Below the pieces are notes generated by a model that did no database searches, had not been told where the DNA came from, and saw only the letters and a list, made by a program, of their open reading frames with translations. Below are positions 53,583 to 62,183 of a stretch of DNA of 64,000 nucleotides, piece by piece (the stretch's first letter is position 1; the number at the start of each line of letters is the position of its first letter). The position numbers and the translations under genes are program-made. This DNA comes from UBA1309 sp047605645 (lineage in GTDB: Bacteria; Bacteroidota; Bacteroidia; Bacteroidales; Dysgonomonadaceae): NCBI GenBank assembly GCA_047605645.1, contig JASGFJ010000023.1, positions 16,665 to 80,664 of the forward strand. Reading direction: 5' to 3'.

Positions 53583-53623
53583 ACCATATTTACCTTGACT
53601 ATTTAGGTAAATATGGTTTTTTT
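53583..53623 (+). terminator. Very strong terminator after the tiny ORF
   Basis: A perfect 12-bp stem ACCATATTTACC (53583-53594) with GGTAAATATGGT (53606-53617), 11-base loop and a seven-T run (53617-53623). There is no larger gene upstream except the SusCD operon, which has its own terminator 340 bases before. Confidence 0.92.
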
Positions 53624-53780
53624 ATTTGTCGGGTTATCGGATGAATTTCCCTGTTCGGGAAAAGGAAACCACGACATTGAAGCCTTCATTCGACGCAAAG
53701 CATATCTTCCTTGACCTTTCAGTCAACGCAACTTGTTGAATTGTCCTTGAATAGTCGCTGTCGGCTACTTCTTTCCCTTA

Positions 53781-54107
53781 TTATAGATAACGGATAAAAG
53801 ACCATTTCTTCTTATTGAGTAAATAGTCTGCGTTGTTTTGATTTAAATATGCTTCCCGCTCAAATGAAATGTTGTAATATCCTTTCATTAAATTTTTTGC
53901 CCTGAAACTCTCATATATCCATTCTGTGATATATATCAGGTAAAAAAACACATAGCCTAGTTCCTTCATCTGGCTAGTATGTATCTTTTCATGGTTGAGG
54001 CTTTCTTCCGCCAAAGGCATACACTCTCTTCTGACCAATAATATCCCGAAAAGGTTTATGGCCTGAAATCCCTTAACGGGGAGAAGCTTGTTGCTGATTA
54101 TGACCAT
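53781..54107 (-). CDS. Mini HExxH protein, putative small membrane metallopeptidase
   Basis: A 108-residue protein with the zinc motif HEKIH (SLNHEKIHTSQMKELGY), followed by a hydrophobic stretch (VFFYLIYITEWIYE) and a possible third ligand in the glutamate-containing ISFEREAY region about 35 residues later. This layout recalls M48/M56-type gluzincins such as the catalytic part of BlaR1, but the chain is far shorter. I know similar short proteins in Bacteroidales by pattern but not their function. Nothing neighbouring shows its role. Codon use and position do not suggest recent transfer. Confidence 0.65.
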   Translation of the reverse strand: MVIISNKLLPVKGFQAINLFGILLVRRECMPLAEESLNHEKIHTSQMKELGYVFFYLIYITEWIYESFRAKNLMKGYYNISFEREAYLNQNNADYLLNKKKWSFIRYL

Positions 54108-54138
54108 CGGGTTCTGTTGGATGTAAGTTTTGATAGGA

Positions 54139-54146
54139 CAAATGTA
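54139..54146 (-). promoter_or_regulatory. Possible promoter -7 box for the HExxH gene
   Basis: TACATTTG on the minus strand (54146-54139), 32 bases before the ATG at 54107; no good -33 box. Confidence 0.35.
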
Positions 54147-54268
54147 ATTTTATTTTGATGATAAGCACTCAGGGAGCCATGTTTAATTTCTACTTAGTTT
54201 CGAATACAAAGCTCAATTGATTTAAGAAAGTTACATGTCGATGAATTTTAATCATTCATTTATTTTCT

Positions 54269-54276
54269 TACTTTTG
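54269..54276 (+). promoter_or_regulatory. Promoter of the membrane protein-murB-murA run
   Basis: TACTTTTG (54269-54276) with a degenerate TTTT at 54246-54249 nineteen bases upstream; 54 bases before the ATG at 54331. Confidence 0.5.
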
Positions 54277-54330
54277 TATTGTATTTCGGGCAGGAAAATA
54301 AAGTATTAATCTCTTAGCATTCTGATAGCA

Positions 54331-55068
54331 ATGGAACGTCTAAAATCTGTATTAGCAGACAAAATTATTGATATATCGTCAGAAAACGATGCGTCGACCA
54401 AAACCTTACTGGATAAGGTGAACCGTTTCCGGGACTTTTCGTTTGCTTGTGAAGCATTGATGCGTAAATATCCGGATATCGAGAATGAATTGATTCGGAT
54501 GATTGATTCGGATGATTTTGATACCCGTGCTGCCTCAGCAAGAGTAAATAAAGTGATTAGTGATGCCGAAAGTGGCATTCCGTATGTTTATCCATCGCAG
54601 GAGATTCAGAAAGAGGAAAATCATGAAGTTGTACCTGAAGCTGTAATCTCTGTACCCAAACCGGATTTGGTTATTCTGGAGCCGGCTTCAGATGATGATT
54701 TGCCTTTTCATCTCGATGCATCTGTACAAGGCGATGTAAAAACAGAGGAGCCGCAGGTGGTCGATGAAGATTATCATCCCGAAACAACAGCATTTCCCGA
54801 AGCAGAAGGCCATGCAGAAGATAGTGTTGCGTCTTCCGCTTATAAAAATAAAGAAGATTTGGATTTTGAATATGCGACAGCCAATCCATCCGCGAAACGT
54901 ACCAAACAGATTGTCTTGGTTGCCGTTTCCGTTATTGGAGCAGTTTTGTTGTGTATTCTGATATTCAAATTTTGGAAAATTGCGCTTATTCTAGTGGCTA
55001 TTGTATTGTTGGCCGGCGTAGCTTTCTGGTTTTTGACCAATAAAAAAAATAATTCAGATACAGAATGA
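54331..55068 (+). CDS. Membrane protein of unknown function, coupled to murB
   Basis: A 245-residue protein: a charged helical N-terminal half (~1-80), an acidic Pro/Glu-rich linker (~85-185) and two C-terminal membrane segments (QIVLVAVSVIGAVLLCILIF and WKIALILVAIVLLAGVAFWF) ending in a short lysine tail. No catalytic motif. Its stop codon overlaps the murB start (ATGA), so the two are translated together, which ties it to peptidoglycan synthesis or its place in the envelope. Family not recognised. Confidence 0.82.
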   Translation: MERLKSVLADKIIDISSENDASTKTLLDKVNRFRDFSFACEALMRKYPDIENELIRMIDSDDFDTRAASARVNKVISDAESGIPYVYPSQEIQKEENHEVVPEAVISVPKPDLVILEPASDDDLPFHLDASVQGDVKTEEPQVVDEDYHPETTAFPEAEGHAEDSVASSAYKNKEDLDFEYATANPSAKRTKQIVLVAVSVIGAVLLCILIFKFWKIALILVAIVLLAGVAFWFLTNKKNNSDTE

Positions 55069-56063
55069 TTTACCATTCCCATTATCAGCTAAAAGAGTTA
55101 AACGCCTTTCGAACGGAAGCTTATGCTAAATTATATTGCGAGCCGCAAAGTATCGAAGAAATCCGTCAAGTGATTTTAGATTATCCCGACGAGAAAAAAT
55201 TGATTGTTGGCGCCGGATGTAATATGTTCTTCACTGAAGATTTTGACGGTCTTGTGTTGAAACCCAACTTGAAAGGTTTTCGCGAAGTTGCTGATGAGGA
55301 AGATTCCGTAACCATAGAGGTTATGGCATCGGAGGACTGGGATAACTTTGTCGGATATTGTGTCTCCAACGGCTATGCCGGACTGGAGAATTTGTCGTAT
55401 ATCCCGGGCAGCGTAGGTGCTGCACCCATTCAGAATATAGGAGCATACGGAGCTGAGGTGAAAGATTGCCTGCAGGAAGTGATTGCTTTGGATATCTACA
55501 CAGGAGAATCATTCTCTTTTTCAAACAGCGAATGTGAGTTTGGATATAGGGAAAGCATGTTTAAAAAGACTCGCCGTTACATTGTTATTTCAGTTGTTTT
55601 CAAACTTTCCACCTGTTTCCGGTATCAGGAAAAATACGTGGATTTAAACCGGGAGCTTGCAGAAATAGACGAACCAACTCTTCAGGAAGTACGCGATGCC
55701 GTAATTCGGGTTCGAAAACGAAAGCTGCCCGATCATCGGGAGTTGCCTAATTGCGGAAGTTTTTTCAAAAACCCTTATATATCTACAGAAAAGGTACGCG
55801 AACTGAAGGCTCGTTTTGATACGATTCCGCTTTACCCTGTTCAGGAGGGACTTCTAAAAACGTCAGCAGCATTTCTGATTGATAAAGCGGGCTTTAAAGG
55901 AGTGCGTGACGGCAATATGGGAACCTATCCTAATCAACCCTTGATTCTGGTCAATTACGGTTCTGCCGATGGAAAAGAAATTGTTCGTTTTATGGAAAAA
56001 ATCCGACACGAGGTAGAGGTTGTCTTTGGAGTTCGTCTCGAACCTGAAGTCTGGATCTTTTAA
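55065..56063 (+). CDS. murB: UDP-N-acetylenolpyruvoylglucosamine reductase
   Basis: Second committed step of peptidoglycan synthesis, NADPH-dependent reduction to UDP-MurNAc using FAD. The 332-residue type I form has YIPGSVGAAPIQNIGAYG in the FAD domain and the catalytic serine S232 in NCGSFFKNP; the C terminus LEPEVWIF holds the conserved glutamate. Start overlaps the preceding stop by four bases. murA follows 52 bases later, so UDP-MurNAc production is encoded as a pair. Confidence 0.96.
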   Translation: MIYHSHYQLKELNAFRTEAYAKLYCEPQSIEEIRQVILDYPDEKKLIVGAGCNMFFTEDFDGLVLKPNLKGFREVADEEDSVTIEVMASEDWDNFVGYCVSNGYAGLENLSYIPGSVGAAPIQNIGAYGAEVKDCLQEVIALDIYTGESFSFSNSECEFGYRESMFKKTRRYIVISVVFKLSTCFRYQEKYVDLNRELAEIDEPTLQEVRDAVIRVRKRKLPDHRELPNCGSFFKNPYISTEKVRELKARFDTIPLYPVQEGLLKTSAAFLIDKAGFKGVRDGNMGTYPNQPLILVNYGSADGKEIVRFMEKIRHEVEVVFGVRLEPEVWIF

Positions 56064-56115
56064 CGTTTTTCTTCTATCTGCAACAAGTCAAATTGGATAA
56101 TATTTAATTAATTAT

Positions 56116-57420
56116 ATGTCATCTTTTATTATTGAAGGCGGATGCCGTCTTCAGGGAGAAATAACTCCTCAAGGAGCTAAGAATGAAGCTTTACAGGTTA
56201 TCTGTGCTGTTTTATTGACCGATAAGGAAGTGGTTATTGAAAACATACCGAATATTCTGGATGTAAATAATCTGATATCCTTGCTTGGGGATATGGGAGT
56301 ACAAATAAAGAAAATAGCGGAAGATACCTGGTCGTTTTGCGCAGAGAGTGTCAATCTTGATTATTTGCAGACTCCTGATTTCCTGAAAAAAAGTGCTTCG
56401 CTAAGAGGTTCGGTTATGATTATCGGCCCTTTGGTTGCTCGTTTTGGTATTGCATTGCTGCCAAAACCCGGAGGAGATAAGATTGGACGTCGCCGTCTGG
56501 ATACACACTTTGTCGGAATTCAAAAACTGGGAGCTGATTTCGATTACGACGAAAAACGGCAGCTTTACTCCATTACTGCAAACAAACTGAGAGGTACTTA
56601 TATGCTTCTGGATGAGGCTTCGGTAACGGGAACGGCTAATATTGTCATGACGGCTGTACTGGCTGAAGGACAGACTACGATTTATAATGCGGCATGTGAA
56701 CCCTATATTCAGCAACTTTGCAAGATGCTGATTCAGATGGGCGCCGAAATTGAAGGAGTTGGTTCGAATCTGTTGCGTATTGAAGGCGTTAAATCATTGA
56801 ATGGAGCTAAGCATCGTATCCTTCCCGATATGATTGAAATTGGTAGTTTTATTGGAATGGCTGCTATGACCGGTTCGGAGATTACGATCAAAGATGTGTC
56901 GTACGACAATCTTGGAAATATTCCGGATACATTCCGTCGTCTGGGTATTCAACTCGAAAGAAACGGAGATGATATATTTGTTCCCAAACAAGACTCCTAT
57001 ACCATCGATACGTTCATCGATGGCTCTATCCTGACAATAGCCGATGCTCCATGGCCGGGTTTGACTCCTGACTTAATCAGTGTGCTCTTAGTTGTGGCCA
57101 CTCAGGCGCAAGGAAGTGTATTGATTCATCAGAAAATGTTTGAGAGTCGTTTGTTTTTTGTAGATAAACTGATTGATATGGGTGCGCAGATTATCTTGTG
57201 TGATCCCCATCGTGCAACAGTGATTGGCACCGGACGTCGGGCAATGCGTGCCACGACGATGACCTCTCCTGATATCCGTGCAGGTATTGCCTTGCTCATC
57301 GCAGCAATGTGTGCTGACGGAAAAAGTACCATTAACAATATCGAACAAATCGACAGAGGGTATGAAAATATTGACATTCGTCTGAATAAGATTGGTGCCA
57401 ATATATTGCGTATCAACTAA
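56116..57420 (+). CDS. murA: UDP-GlcNAc enolpyruvyl transferase with Asp at the catalytic-cysteine site
   Basis: First committed step of peptidoglycan synthesis. The 434-residue product is the full two-domain EPSP-synthase-like fold. The loop that usually holds the catalytic Cys (PGGC-x-IG) reads PKPGGDKIGRRRLDTH, giving D121 (bases 56476-56478). In enzymes with Cys this residue is alkylated by fosfomycin; naturally Asp-bearing MurA proteins, known from mycobacteria and Chlamydia, stay active and are not blocked. Reading frame and other conserved regions (AKNEALQ, ARFGIALLPKPGG, SDRPGL-like areas) look intact. A conserved trait, not a fresh mutation, is likely. Confidence 0.95.
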   Translation: MSSFIIEGGCRLQGEITPQGAKNEALQVICAVLLTDKEVVIENIPNILDVNNLISLLGDMGVQIKKIAEDTWSFCAESVNLDYLQTPDFLKKSASLRGSVMIIGPLVARFGIALLPKPGGDKIGRRRLDTHFVGIQKLGADFDYDEKRQLYSITANKLRGTYMLLDEASVTGTANIVMTAVLAEGQTTIYNAACEPYIQQLCKMLIQMGAEIEGVGSNLLRIEGVKSLNGAKHRILPDMIEIGSFIGMAAMTGSEITIKDVSYDNLGNIPDTFRRLGIQLERNGDDIFVPKQDSYTIDTFIDGSILTIADAPWPGLTPDLISVLLVVATQAQGSVLIHQKMFESRLFFVDKLIDMGAQIILCDPHRATVIGTGRRAMRATTMTSPDIRAGIALLIAAMCADGKSTINNIEQIDRGYENIDIRLNKIGANILRIN

Positions 57421-57484
57421 TTTGTTTGTTCTTCAAAATATAAGAAATGAGCTTCGTGTTCAGGATACATAAAACGGTGTGGCT

Positions 57485-58681
57485 ATGATTCACTTTTTTA
57501 ATCCCGGACACGAAGCTGCCGTTTTAAACGGTTCGCCATACTATCATGCTCCGGCAAATGTGTTGGTTATGCAGTGCGATTTGGCTTTTCTTCCGGCCTG
57601 GTATGCAGGTGAAGGCGATATTGTTCTGACAGAAAATGCTCTTCCCGAGGAATTTCTGCACTATTATCATGACCTGGCGGACTGGAAGGTGGCTGCCATA
57701 CAGCAAAACAATTGGAGGCATGATCTCGTTTCTTCAACAGAGCTTGCTTTATGGGGTGTGTCTCCGCAAGGCATTCATTTATTTGAAAAGATAAATGAAA
57801 CTTTCGGCTCTAGTTTCGTCCTGCCCGTATGGGATGCCCGTATAGTCGGCTTTTCTCATCGGGAAAAAGCCCGAAGTTATCTTTTGCAGCTTTCGCAAAA
57901 ATATTCTTTTATCCCTGACTATTTAATTCCTGAATTTTATACTTCTCTTGACGCGATTGAGAAATTGCTGAATACACACCCCGGCGTTCGCTTTCTGGCA
58001 AAGGCTCCTTTCTCTTCTTCCGGAAGAGGGCTGCTTTGGCTTCCTGAAGATGTCCTGACCCAGACCGAAAGACAAATCCTTCATGGTTTTATCCGGAGAC
58101 AAGGTGCTGTGTCGGTCGAGTATGTATTGAAAAGAAAATGTGATTTTGCAATGGAGTTTTTTTGTGATGGAAAAGACGATTGTCGTTTCATCGGTTATTC
58201 CTTGTTTGATACCTCTTCGAAAGGAAATTATACAGGCAATCGGATTCTTTCGCAGGAAACCATTTTTCAACATCTTTCTTCCCGTATTCCTTTGGAACAA
58301 CTCGAGGGGATAAAACAATCTTTTCTGGAATTCTTTTCTGAAGATATCTCTTCATTTTATAAGGGGTATGTGGGAGTAGACATGATGATCTATGATGATC
58401 ATGGAACAGAGTGTCTGCATCCTTGCGTAGAGATTAATCTGCGATCCAATATGGGCATGTTGTGTATAGAGCTGCAACGAAAATATATTCATCCTGATGC
58501 TCAGGGGATTTTTCAGGTCGAATATGCCGGAGCATTGCCTGCTGCTTGGGAAAATCATCAGGCCGATAAAGAAAAGAATCCTCCGGTTTTTCTTGACGGA
58601 AAAATGTATTCAGGGTATTTCCCCTTATGCCCGGTCACTCCGGAAAGCCATTACAGGGCATATATCCTTCTAAAACCTTGA
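57485..58681 (+). CDS. ATP-grasp-like protein of unknown substrate
   Basis: Recognised only at fold level: the loop FLAKAPFSSSGRGLLWL and the later VEINLRSNMG match the lysine-phosphate loop and the metal-ligand E-x-N of ATP-grasp ligases. The 398-residue chain, starting MIHFFNPGHEAAVL (ATG 57485; the GTG six bases upstream is unlikely), is soluble. ATP-grasp enzymes join a carboxylate to an amine or thiol, but substrate is unclear. It sits between murA and nadK (minus strand, adjacent to its stop), with 64 bases from murA, so it may be in the same transcript and could relate to cell-wall or peptide metabolism. The link is inference. Confidence 0.75.
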   Translation: MIHFFNPGHEAAVLNGSPYYHAPANVLVMQCDLAFLPAWYAGEGDIVLTENALPEEFLHYYHDLADWKVAAIQQNNWRHDLVSSTELALWGVSPQGIHLFEKINETFGSSFVLPVWDARIVGFSHREKARSYLLQLSQKYSFIPDYLIPEFYTSLDAIEKLLNTHPGVRFLAKAPFSSSGRGLLWLPEDVLTQTERQILHGFIRRQGAVSVEYVLKRKCDFAMEFFCDGKDDCRFIGYSLFDTSSKGNYTGNRILSQETIFQHLSSRIPLEQLEGIKQSFLEFFSEDISSFYKGYVGVDMMIYDDHGTECLHPCVEINLRSNMGMLCIELQRKYIHPDAQGIFQVEYAGALPAAWENHQADKEKNPPVFLDGKMYSGYFPLCPVTPESHYRAYILLKP

Positions 58682-59596
58682 TTATTCTTCTTTTTCTTTC
58701 AGTTCTTCTCCGTTTACGCGGGCATCTACTCCCCACATCAGTTTTTCTCTCAATGTCCGAAAAAATGTATGTTCTTTCCTTTTTATTAATTCCAGGGTGA
58801 AATCAGCTTTCCGTATACGGATACTGTTTGCTGAGTCTAATACGGTGGATCGCCCGTCTATAGAGGCTAGGAAATGGTTGTTCCGGCTTTCTATTGTCAA
58901 TCGTAATTCGCTGTTGGCACTCACTACCAAGGGGCGCACATTCAGGCTGTGTGGAGCGATAGGTACCAATATAATGGAATCGGTATCGGGAGCCATAATC
59001 GGGCCGCCAACACTTAAGGAATAGGCCGTGGAACCGGTAGGAGTTGAGATGATTAATCCGTCGGATTGGTACGAGTTCAGGTATTCGCCATTGATCTCGG
59101 CATGAATCGTGAGCATTGCCGCCGTATCTTGTTTCAGTATGGCTATTTCGTTCAACGCATTTTTATTTCCGCAGCAAGTACCGTTTTCACAGCTTAATTC
59201 AATGAGCATGCGTTTTTCGATTTTATAATCGCCGGCCAGAATTTCGCGCAATGTGTTCAGCAGATCTTTTTCGTTTGTTTCTGCAAGAAATCCCAGTCTG
59301 CCTGTATTGATACCCAAAATAGGAATCTGTCTGTCCCCGATAAAGGAGGCTGTTTTAAGGAAGGTTCCGTCGCCTCCGATGCTGATAGCCAAATCGAGTT
59401 GTGTGCTTTCTTCTATGAATTTTACAGGCTGGATTTTATCAGCAAAGTTTGCTTCGATGAATGCATTAAAATCCGGATGAATATAGATATCCACCTGTTG
59501 CTCATTTAGAATGCTTAAAATATTGGCAATCTGTTCTTTTGACTGATGTCTTTTGCCGAACAGTCCAATTTTTATGAAACGTTTATCTGTGGTCAT
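58682..59596 (-). CDS. nadK: NAD kinase
   Basis: Phosphorylates NAD to NADP with ATP or polyphosphate in the cytoplasm. The 304-residue product has the GGDG motif (74-77 in ISIGGDGTFLKTA), GINTGRLGFLAE and the C-terminal glycine-rich GSTAYSLSVGGP. Convergent with the preceding gene, with stops abutting. The gene reads toward lower coordinates and shares the gap with divergent pdxJ. Confidence 0.96.
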   Translation of the reverse strand: MTTDKRFIKIGLFGKRHQSKEQIANILSILNEQQVDIYIHPDFNAFIEANFADKIQPVKFIEESTQLDLAISIGGDGTFLKTASFIGDRQIPILGINTGRLGFLAETNEKDLLNTLREILAGDYKIEKRMLIELSCENGTCCGNKNALNEIAILKQDTAAMLTIHAEINGEYLNSYQSDGLIISTPTGSTAYSLSVGGPIMAPDTDSIILVPIAPHSLNVRPLVVSANSELRLTIESRNNHFLASIDGRSTVLDSANSIRIRKADFTLELIKRKEHTFFRTLREKLMWGVDARVNGEELKEKEE

Positions 59597-59734
59597 ATTA
59601 AAAATACTGTTTCATTTACGGATTGGTTTACTATCCGGTTTTTACAACCGACAACAATCCTGTCCTGATTCTGAGGCTTGAAATAATCCTGCAAATTAAA
59701 TTGGTTTATAGCAGGGTTTTTGCTCATTTCATAT

Positions 59735-59742
59735 TACTTTTG
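59735..59742 (+). promoter_or_regulatory. Promoter -7 box for pdxJ
   Basis: TACTTTTG, 104 bases before the pdxJ ATG. No well spaced -33 box; the nearest T-rich TTTTTG at 59717-59722 is only 12 bases away. Confidence 0.45.
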
Positions 59743-59845
59743 TAATCTATTTCAGAATACAAAAATGGCAAAAAACTTTTAAAATTTTTTGTATTCTGCT
59801 GTTTTTTACCGGAAAGAATTAGAATTATAAGGTGTCGGAACAAAT

Positions 59846-60571
59846 ATGACGAAACTGAGTGTAAACATAAATAAAATTGCAACGCTTCGTAATGCCAGAG
59901 GCGGTAATGTCCCTAATGTTGTAAAAGTGGCTTTGGATTGTGAAACTTTCGGAGCCGAAGGAATTACGGTTCATCCTCGCCCGGATGAACGTCACATCCG
60001 ATACCGCGATGTATATGACTTAAAATCCGTGATTGCAACCGAATTGAATATTGAAGGATATCCCAGTGATGAGTTTATCAAGCTGGTAAGTGCTGTTCGT
60101 CCGGCTCAGGTTACTCTGGTACCGGATGCTCCGGATGCCATTACGTCTAATTCGGGATGGAATACAATCGACAATCAGGCTTTTTTGTCTGACCTGATCG
60201 AAGGATTTACCTCAAAGGGTATCCGTACATCTATTTTTGTCGGTACCGATTTAGAGATGATTCGCGCAGCAGCGAAAACCGGAACAGACCGGGTGGAACT
60301 CTATACGGAACCTTATGCGGTAGGCTTTGCAAATAATCCGGAAGAAGCCGTTGCTCCCTTTGTGGAAGCAGCCCGTCTGGCAAAACGGTTAGGACTGGGA
60401 GTGAATGCCGGTCACGATTTGAATCTCGATAACCTGAATTTCCTTTGTGAAAATATTCCCTGGCTGGATGAAGTCTCCATCGGGCATGCACTGATAGCCG
60501 ATGCTCTTTATCTGGGGTTGCAACAGGCAGTGCAGTCTTATAAAAAATGTTTAAAAGTGTCTGGACTTTAA
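59846..60571 (+). CDS. pdxJ: Pyridoxine 5'-phosphate synthase
   Basis: Condenses aminoacetone phosphate and deoxyxylulose phosphate to pyridoxine phosphate (DXP-dependent B6 pathway). The 241-residue TIM barrel has VKVALDCETFGAEGITVHPR and GLGVNAGHDLNLDN, with catalytic Glu and His. Divergent from nadK. A TonB-type gene follows within 71 bases. Confidence 0.95.
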   Translation: MTKLSVNINKIATLRNARGGNVPNVVKVALDCETFGAEGITVHPRPDERHIRYRDVYDLKSVIATELNIEGYPSDEFIKLVSAVRPAQVTLVPDAPDAITSNSGWNTIDNQAFLSDLIEGFTSKGIRTSIFVGTDLEMIRAAAKTGTDRVELYTEPYAVGFANNPEEAVAPFVEAARLAKRLGLGVNAGHDLNLDNLNFLCENIPWLDEVSIGHALIADALYLGLQQAVQSYKKCLKVSGL

Positions 60572-60641
60572 GTTATTTGCATATCTTCGCTTAGAACCTT
60601 TTCGCATGGTTGGAAATTAATATGTGAATCAACTTTTTTAT

Positions 60642-61562
60642 ATGATTACTTCTAAAGAAAAATGGACAGGAATTGCGGGCACTGTTGGCGTACATGCTTT
60701 GGTGTTGCTCTTCTTGGTTCTCTATTATATAACACCTACATTAAGTCGCTCGAGCCAGGAGTTGGAGGGCGTTCCGGTTATGTTCGGCAATGTACCTGAT
60801 GCCGGAGGAAATGACGAACCTTTAGGACGGGGTGAAACTGCATCTCCCAACGAAGAAAAAATAGCTTCTGCTCAACACAATACCACACAGGTAAATACCG
60901 CGGAAGCCTCCAAGCAGACCTCCTCACAGGTGCCGGAAAAAACGATGCCTGCCACAGCTCTCGAAAAAACGCAGCCCGTGAAAGCTACCGGACAAAGTGT
61001 CCATTCGCAGGATAACGAGCAGACTGTAGCGATGGCTGCAGCTAAAAAAGCTGCTGCAGAGAAAGCCCGGCAGGAGGCGGCAGCTACTGAAAAAGCCCGA
61101 CGGGAAGCCGCAGAAGCGCAGCGTCAAGCACAGGAACAAGCGCAAAAATCGGAAGCTATCAAAAAACAGACATCCGGCTTGTTCGGAAATGGTACCGGAA
61201 GCGGAAGCAGAGGGGAAACCAGCGGAAAAGGAACTCAAGGAGTGCCTACCGGAAATGCCAGTCATGGCAAAACATCGGGTGTCGGTGGCCTTGGAACCTA
61301 TGATTTAGGTGGACGTGGTGTTGGCGGTGGCGGATTGGTACAGCCTAACTACAATGTTGATGATTATGGCAAGGTGGTGATAGATATAATTGTCGACCCC
61401 AAAGGAAATGTGGTGGAAGCATCCATTGGTAAAGGTACCAATACTCCGAATGCAACTTTGCGCAGCGAAGCCTTAAAGGCTGCCCGCCGTACTAAATTTA
61501 CGGCAGTAAATACGGCCGGCAATCAGAAGGGAACAATTACCTATAAGTTTAATTTAAGATAA
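60642..61562 (+). CDS. TonB-family energy transducer
   Basis: A 306-residue protein with one N-terminal membrane segment (ALVLLFLVLYYITP), an Ala/Lys/Gln-rich, TolA-like linker (AKKAAAEKARQEAAATEKAR), a glycine-rich stretch and a C-terminal TonB-like domain (KVVIDIIVDPKGNVVEASIG). ATG at 60642 is preferred to the GTG at 60624. It would pass proton-motive force to receptors such as the SusC homologue, but also could be TolA-like. exbB/exbD, which in other Bacteroidales commonly stand next to tonB, are not here. Confidence 0.85.
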   Translation: MITSKEKWTGIAGTVGVHALVLLFLVLYYITPTLSRSSQELEGVPVMFGNVPDAGGNDEPLGRGETASPNEEKIASAQHNTTQVNTAEASKQTSSQVPEKTMPATALEKTQPVKATGQSVHSQDNEQTVAMAAAKKAAAEKARQEAAATEKARREAAEAQRQAQEQAQKSEAIKKQTSGLFGNGTGSGSRGETSGKGTQGVPTGNASHGKTSGVGGLGTYDLGGRGVGGGGLVQPNYNVDDYGKVVIDIIVDPKGNVVEASIGKGTNTPNATLRSEALKAARRTKFTAVNTAGNQKGTITYKFNLR

Positions 61563-61565
61563 TAA

Positions 61566-62114
61566 ATGGCCATGAAAGAAGTGTATGTTTTTTTTGTAAC
61601 CGGATTTGAAGAAATTGAAGGATTAGGAACAGTAGATATTCTTCGACGTGGAGGGATCAATACCAAGACTGTCTCTCTGACCGGTGATAAAATTGTCGTA
61701 GGCAGTCATGAGATTCCGGTGGTCACAGACTTGCTTTTCGAGGACGTTGATTTCGGGAAAGCCGAACTGCTTGTCTTGCCCGGCGGTACAGTAAAGTATA
61801 ACGACCATGAAGGCGTGAAAAGTGAAATTCTCGACTTCTTCAAAAAAGGAGAGAAGGTTGCTGCTATCTGTGCTTCACCCATGGTTCTCGGGGGCCTGGG
61901 GATATTAGAAGGGCGTAAAGCTGTCAGCTACCCCGGTTTTGAGGGATATCTGAAAGGGGCACAATTTGTAGATCAACCGGTGGTTGTGGATGGAAACGTC
62001 ACAACAGGAAAAGGTCCCGGACTAACTTTTGACTTTGCGCTCAAACTGGTGGAGATAATAGCCGGTAAGGAGAAAAGCGACGAAGTAGCTAAAGGGCTCT
62101 TGCTGAAAAAATAA
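61566..62114 (+). CDS. DJ-1/PfpI family protein
   Basis: The 182-residue product matches the YajL/DJ-1 subgroup: E15 or E16 in GFEEIEGLG, PGG at 72-74, nucleophile elbow C102 (AAICASPMVLGG) and GKGPGLTFDFAL at the end. These proteins protect against or repair damage (glyoxal- or oxidation-related) or act as chaperones; which applies cannot be told. It starts three bases after the tonB-like stop and probably is its last operon partner. Confidence 0.93.
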   Translation: MAMKEVYVFFVTGFEEIEGLGTVDILRRGGINTKTVSLTGDKIVVGSHEIPVVTDLLFEDVDFGKAELLVLPGGTVKYNDHEGVKSEILDFFKKGEKVAAICASPMVLGGLGILEGRKAVSYPGFEGYLKGAQFVDQPVVVDGNVTTGKGPGLTFDFALKLVEIIAGKEKSDEVAKGLLLKK

Positions 62115-62138
62115 AATAGACTGAAAGAGAGAGTAAAA

Positions 62139-62183
62139 CCTGCCGGGTGTGAAATATTTCGACGACCTCGGCAGGGTGTTTTT
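62139..62183 (+). terminator. Terminator after the DJ-1 gene
   Basis: CCTGCCG (62139-62145) pairs with CGGCAGG (62169-62175), one further wobble and G-C pair inside, then GTG and a T run at 62179-62183. Confidence 0.85.

Larger units (their letters stand above)
53248..53780. other. Intergenic region with palindromes, a tiny ORF and a terminator
   Basis: After the operon terminator come a cluster of TTCCA-type palindromes (53330-53381), a 22-codon frame (53495-53563), a very strong terminator (53583-53623) and then about 150 bases without recognised features before the stop of the minus-strand gene ending at 53781. The organisation resembles a short independent transcript. Confidence 0.5.
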
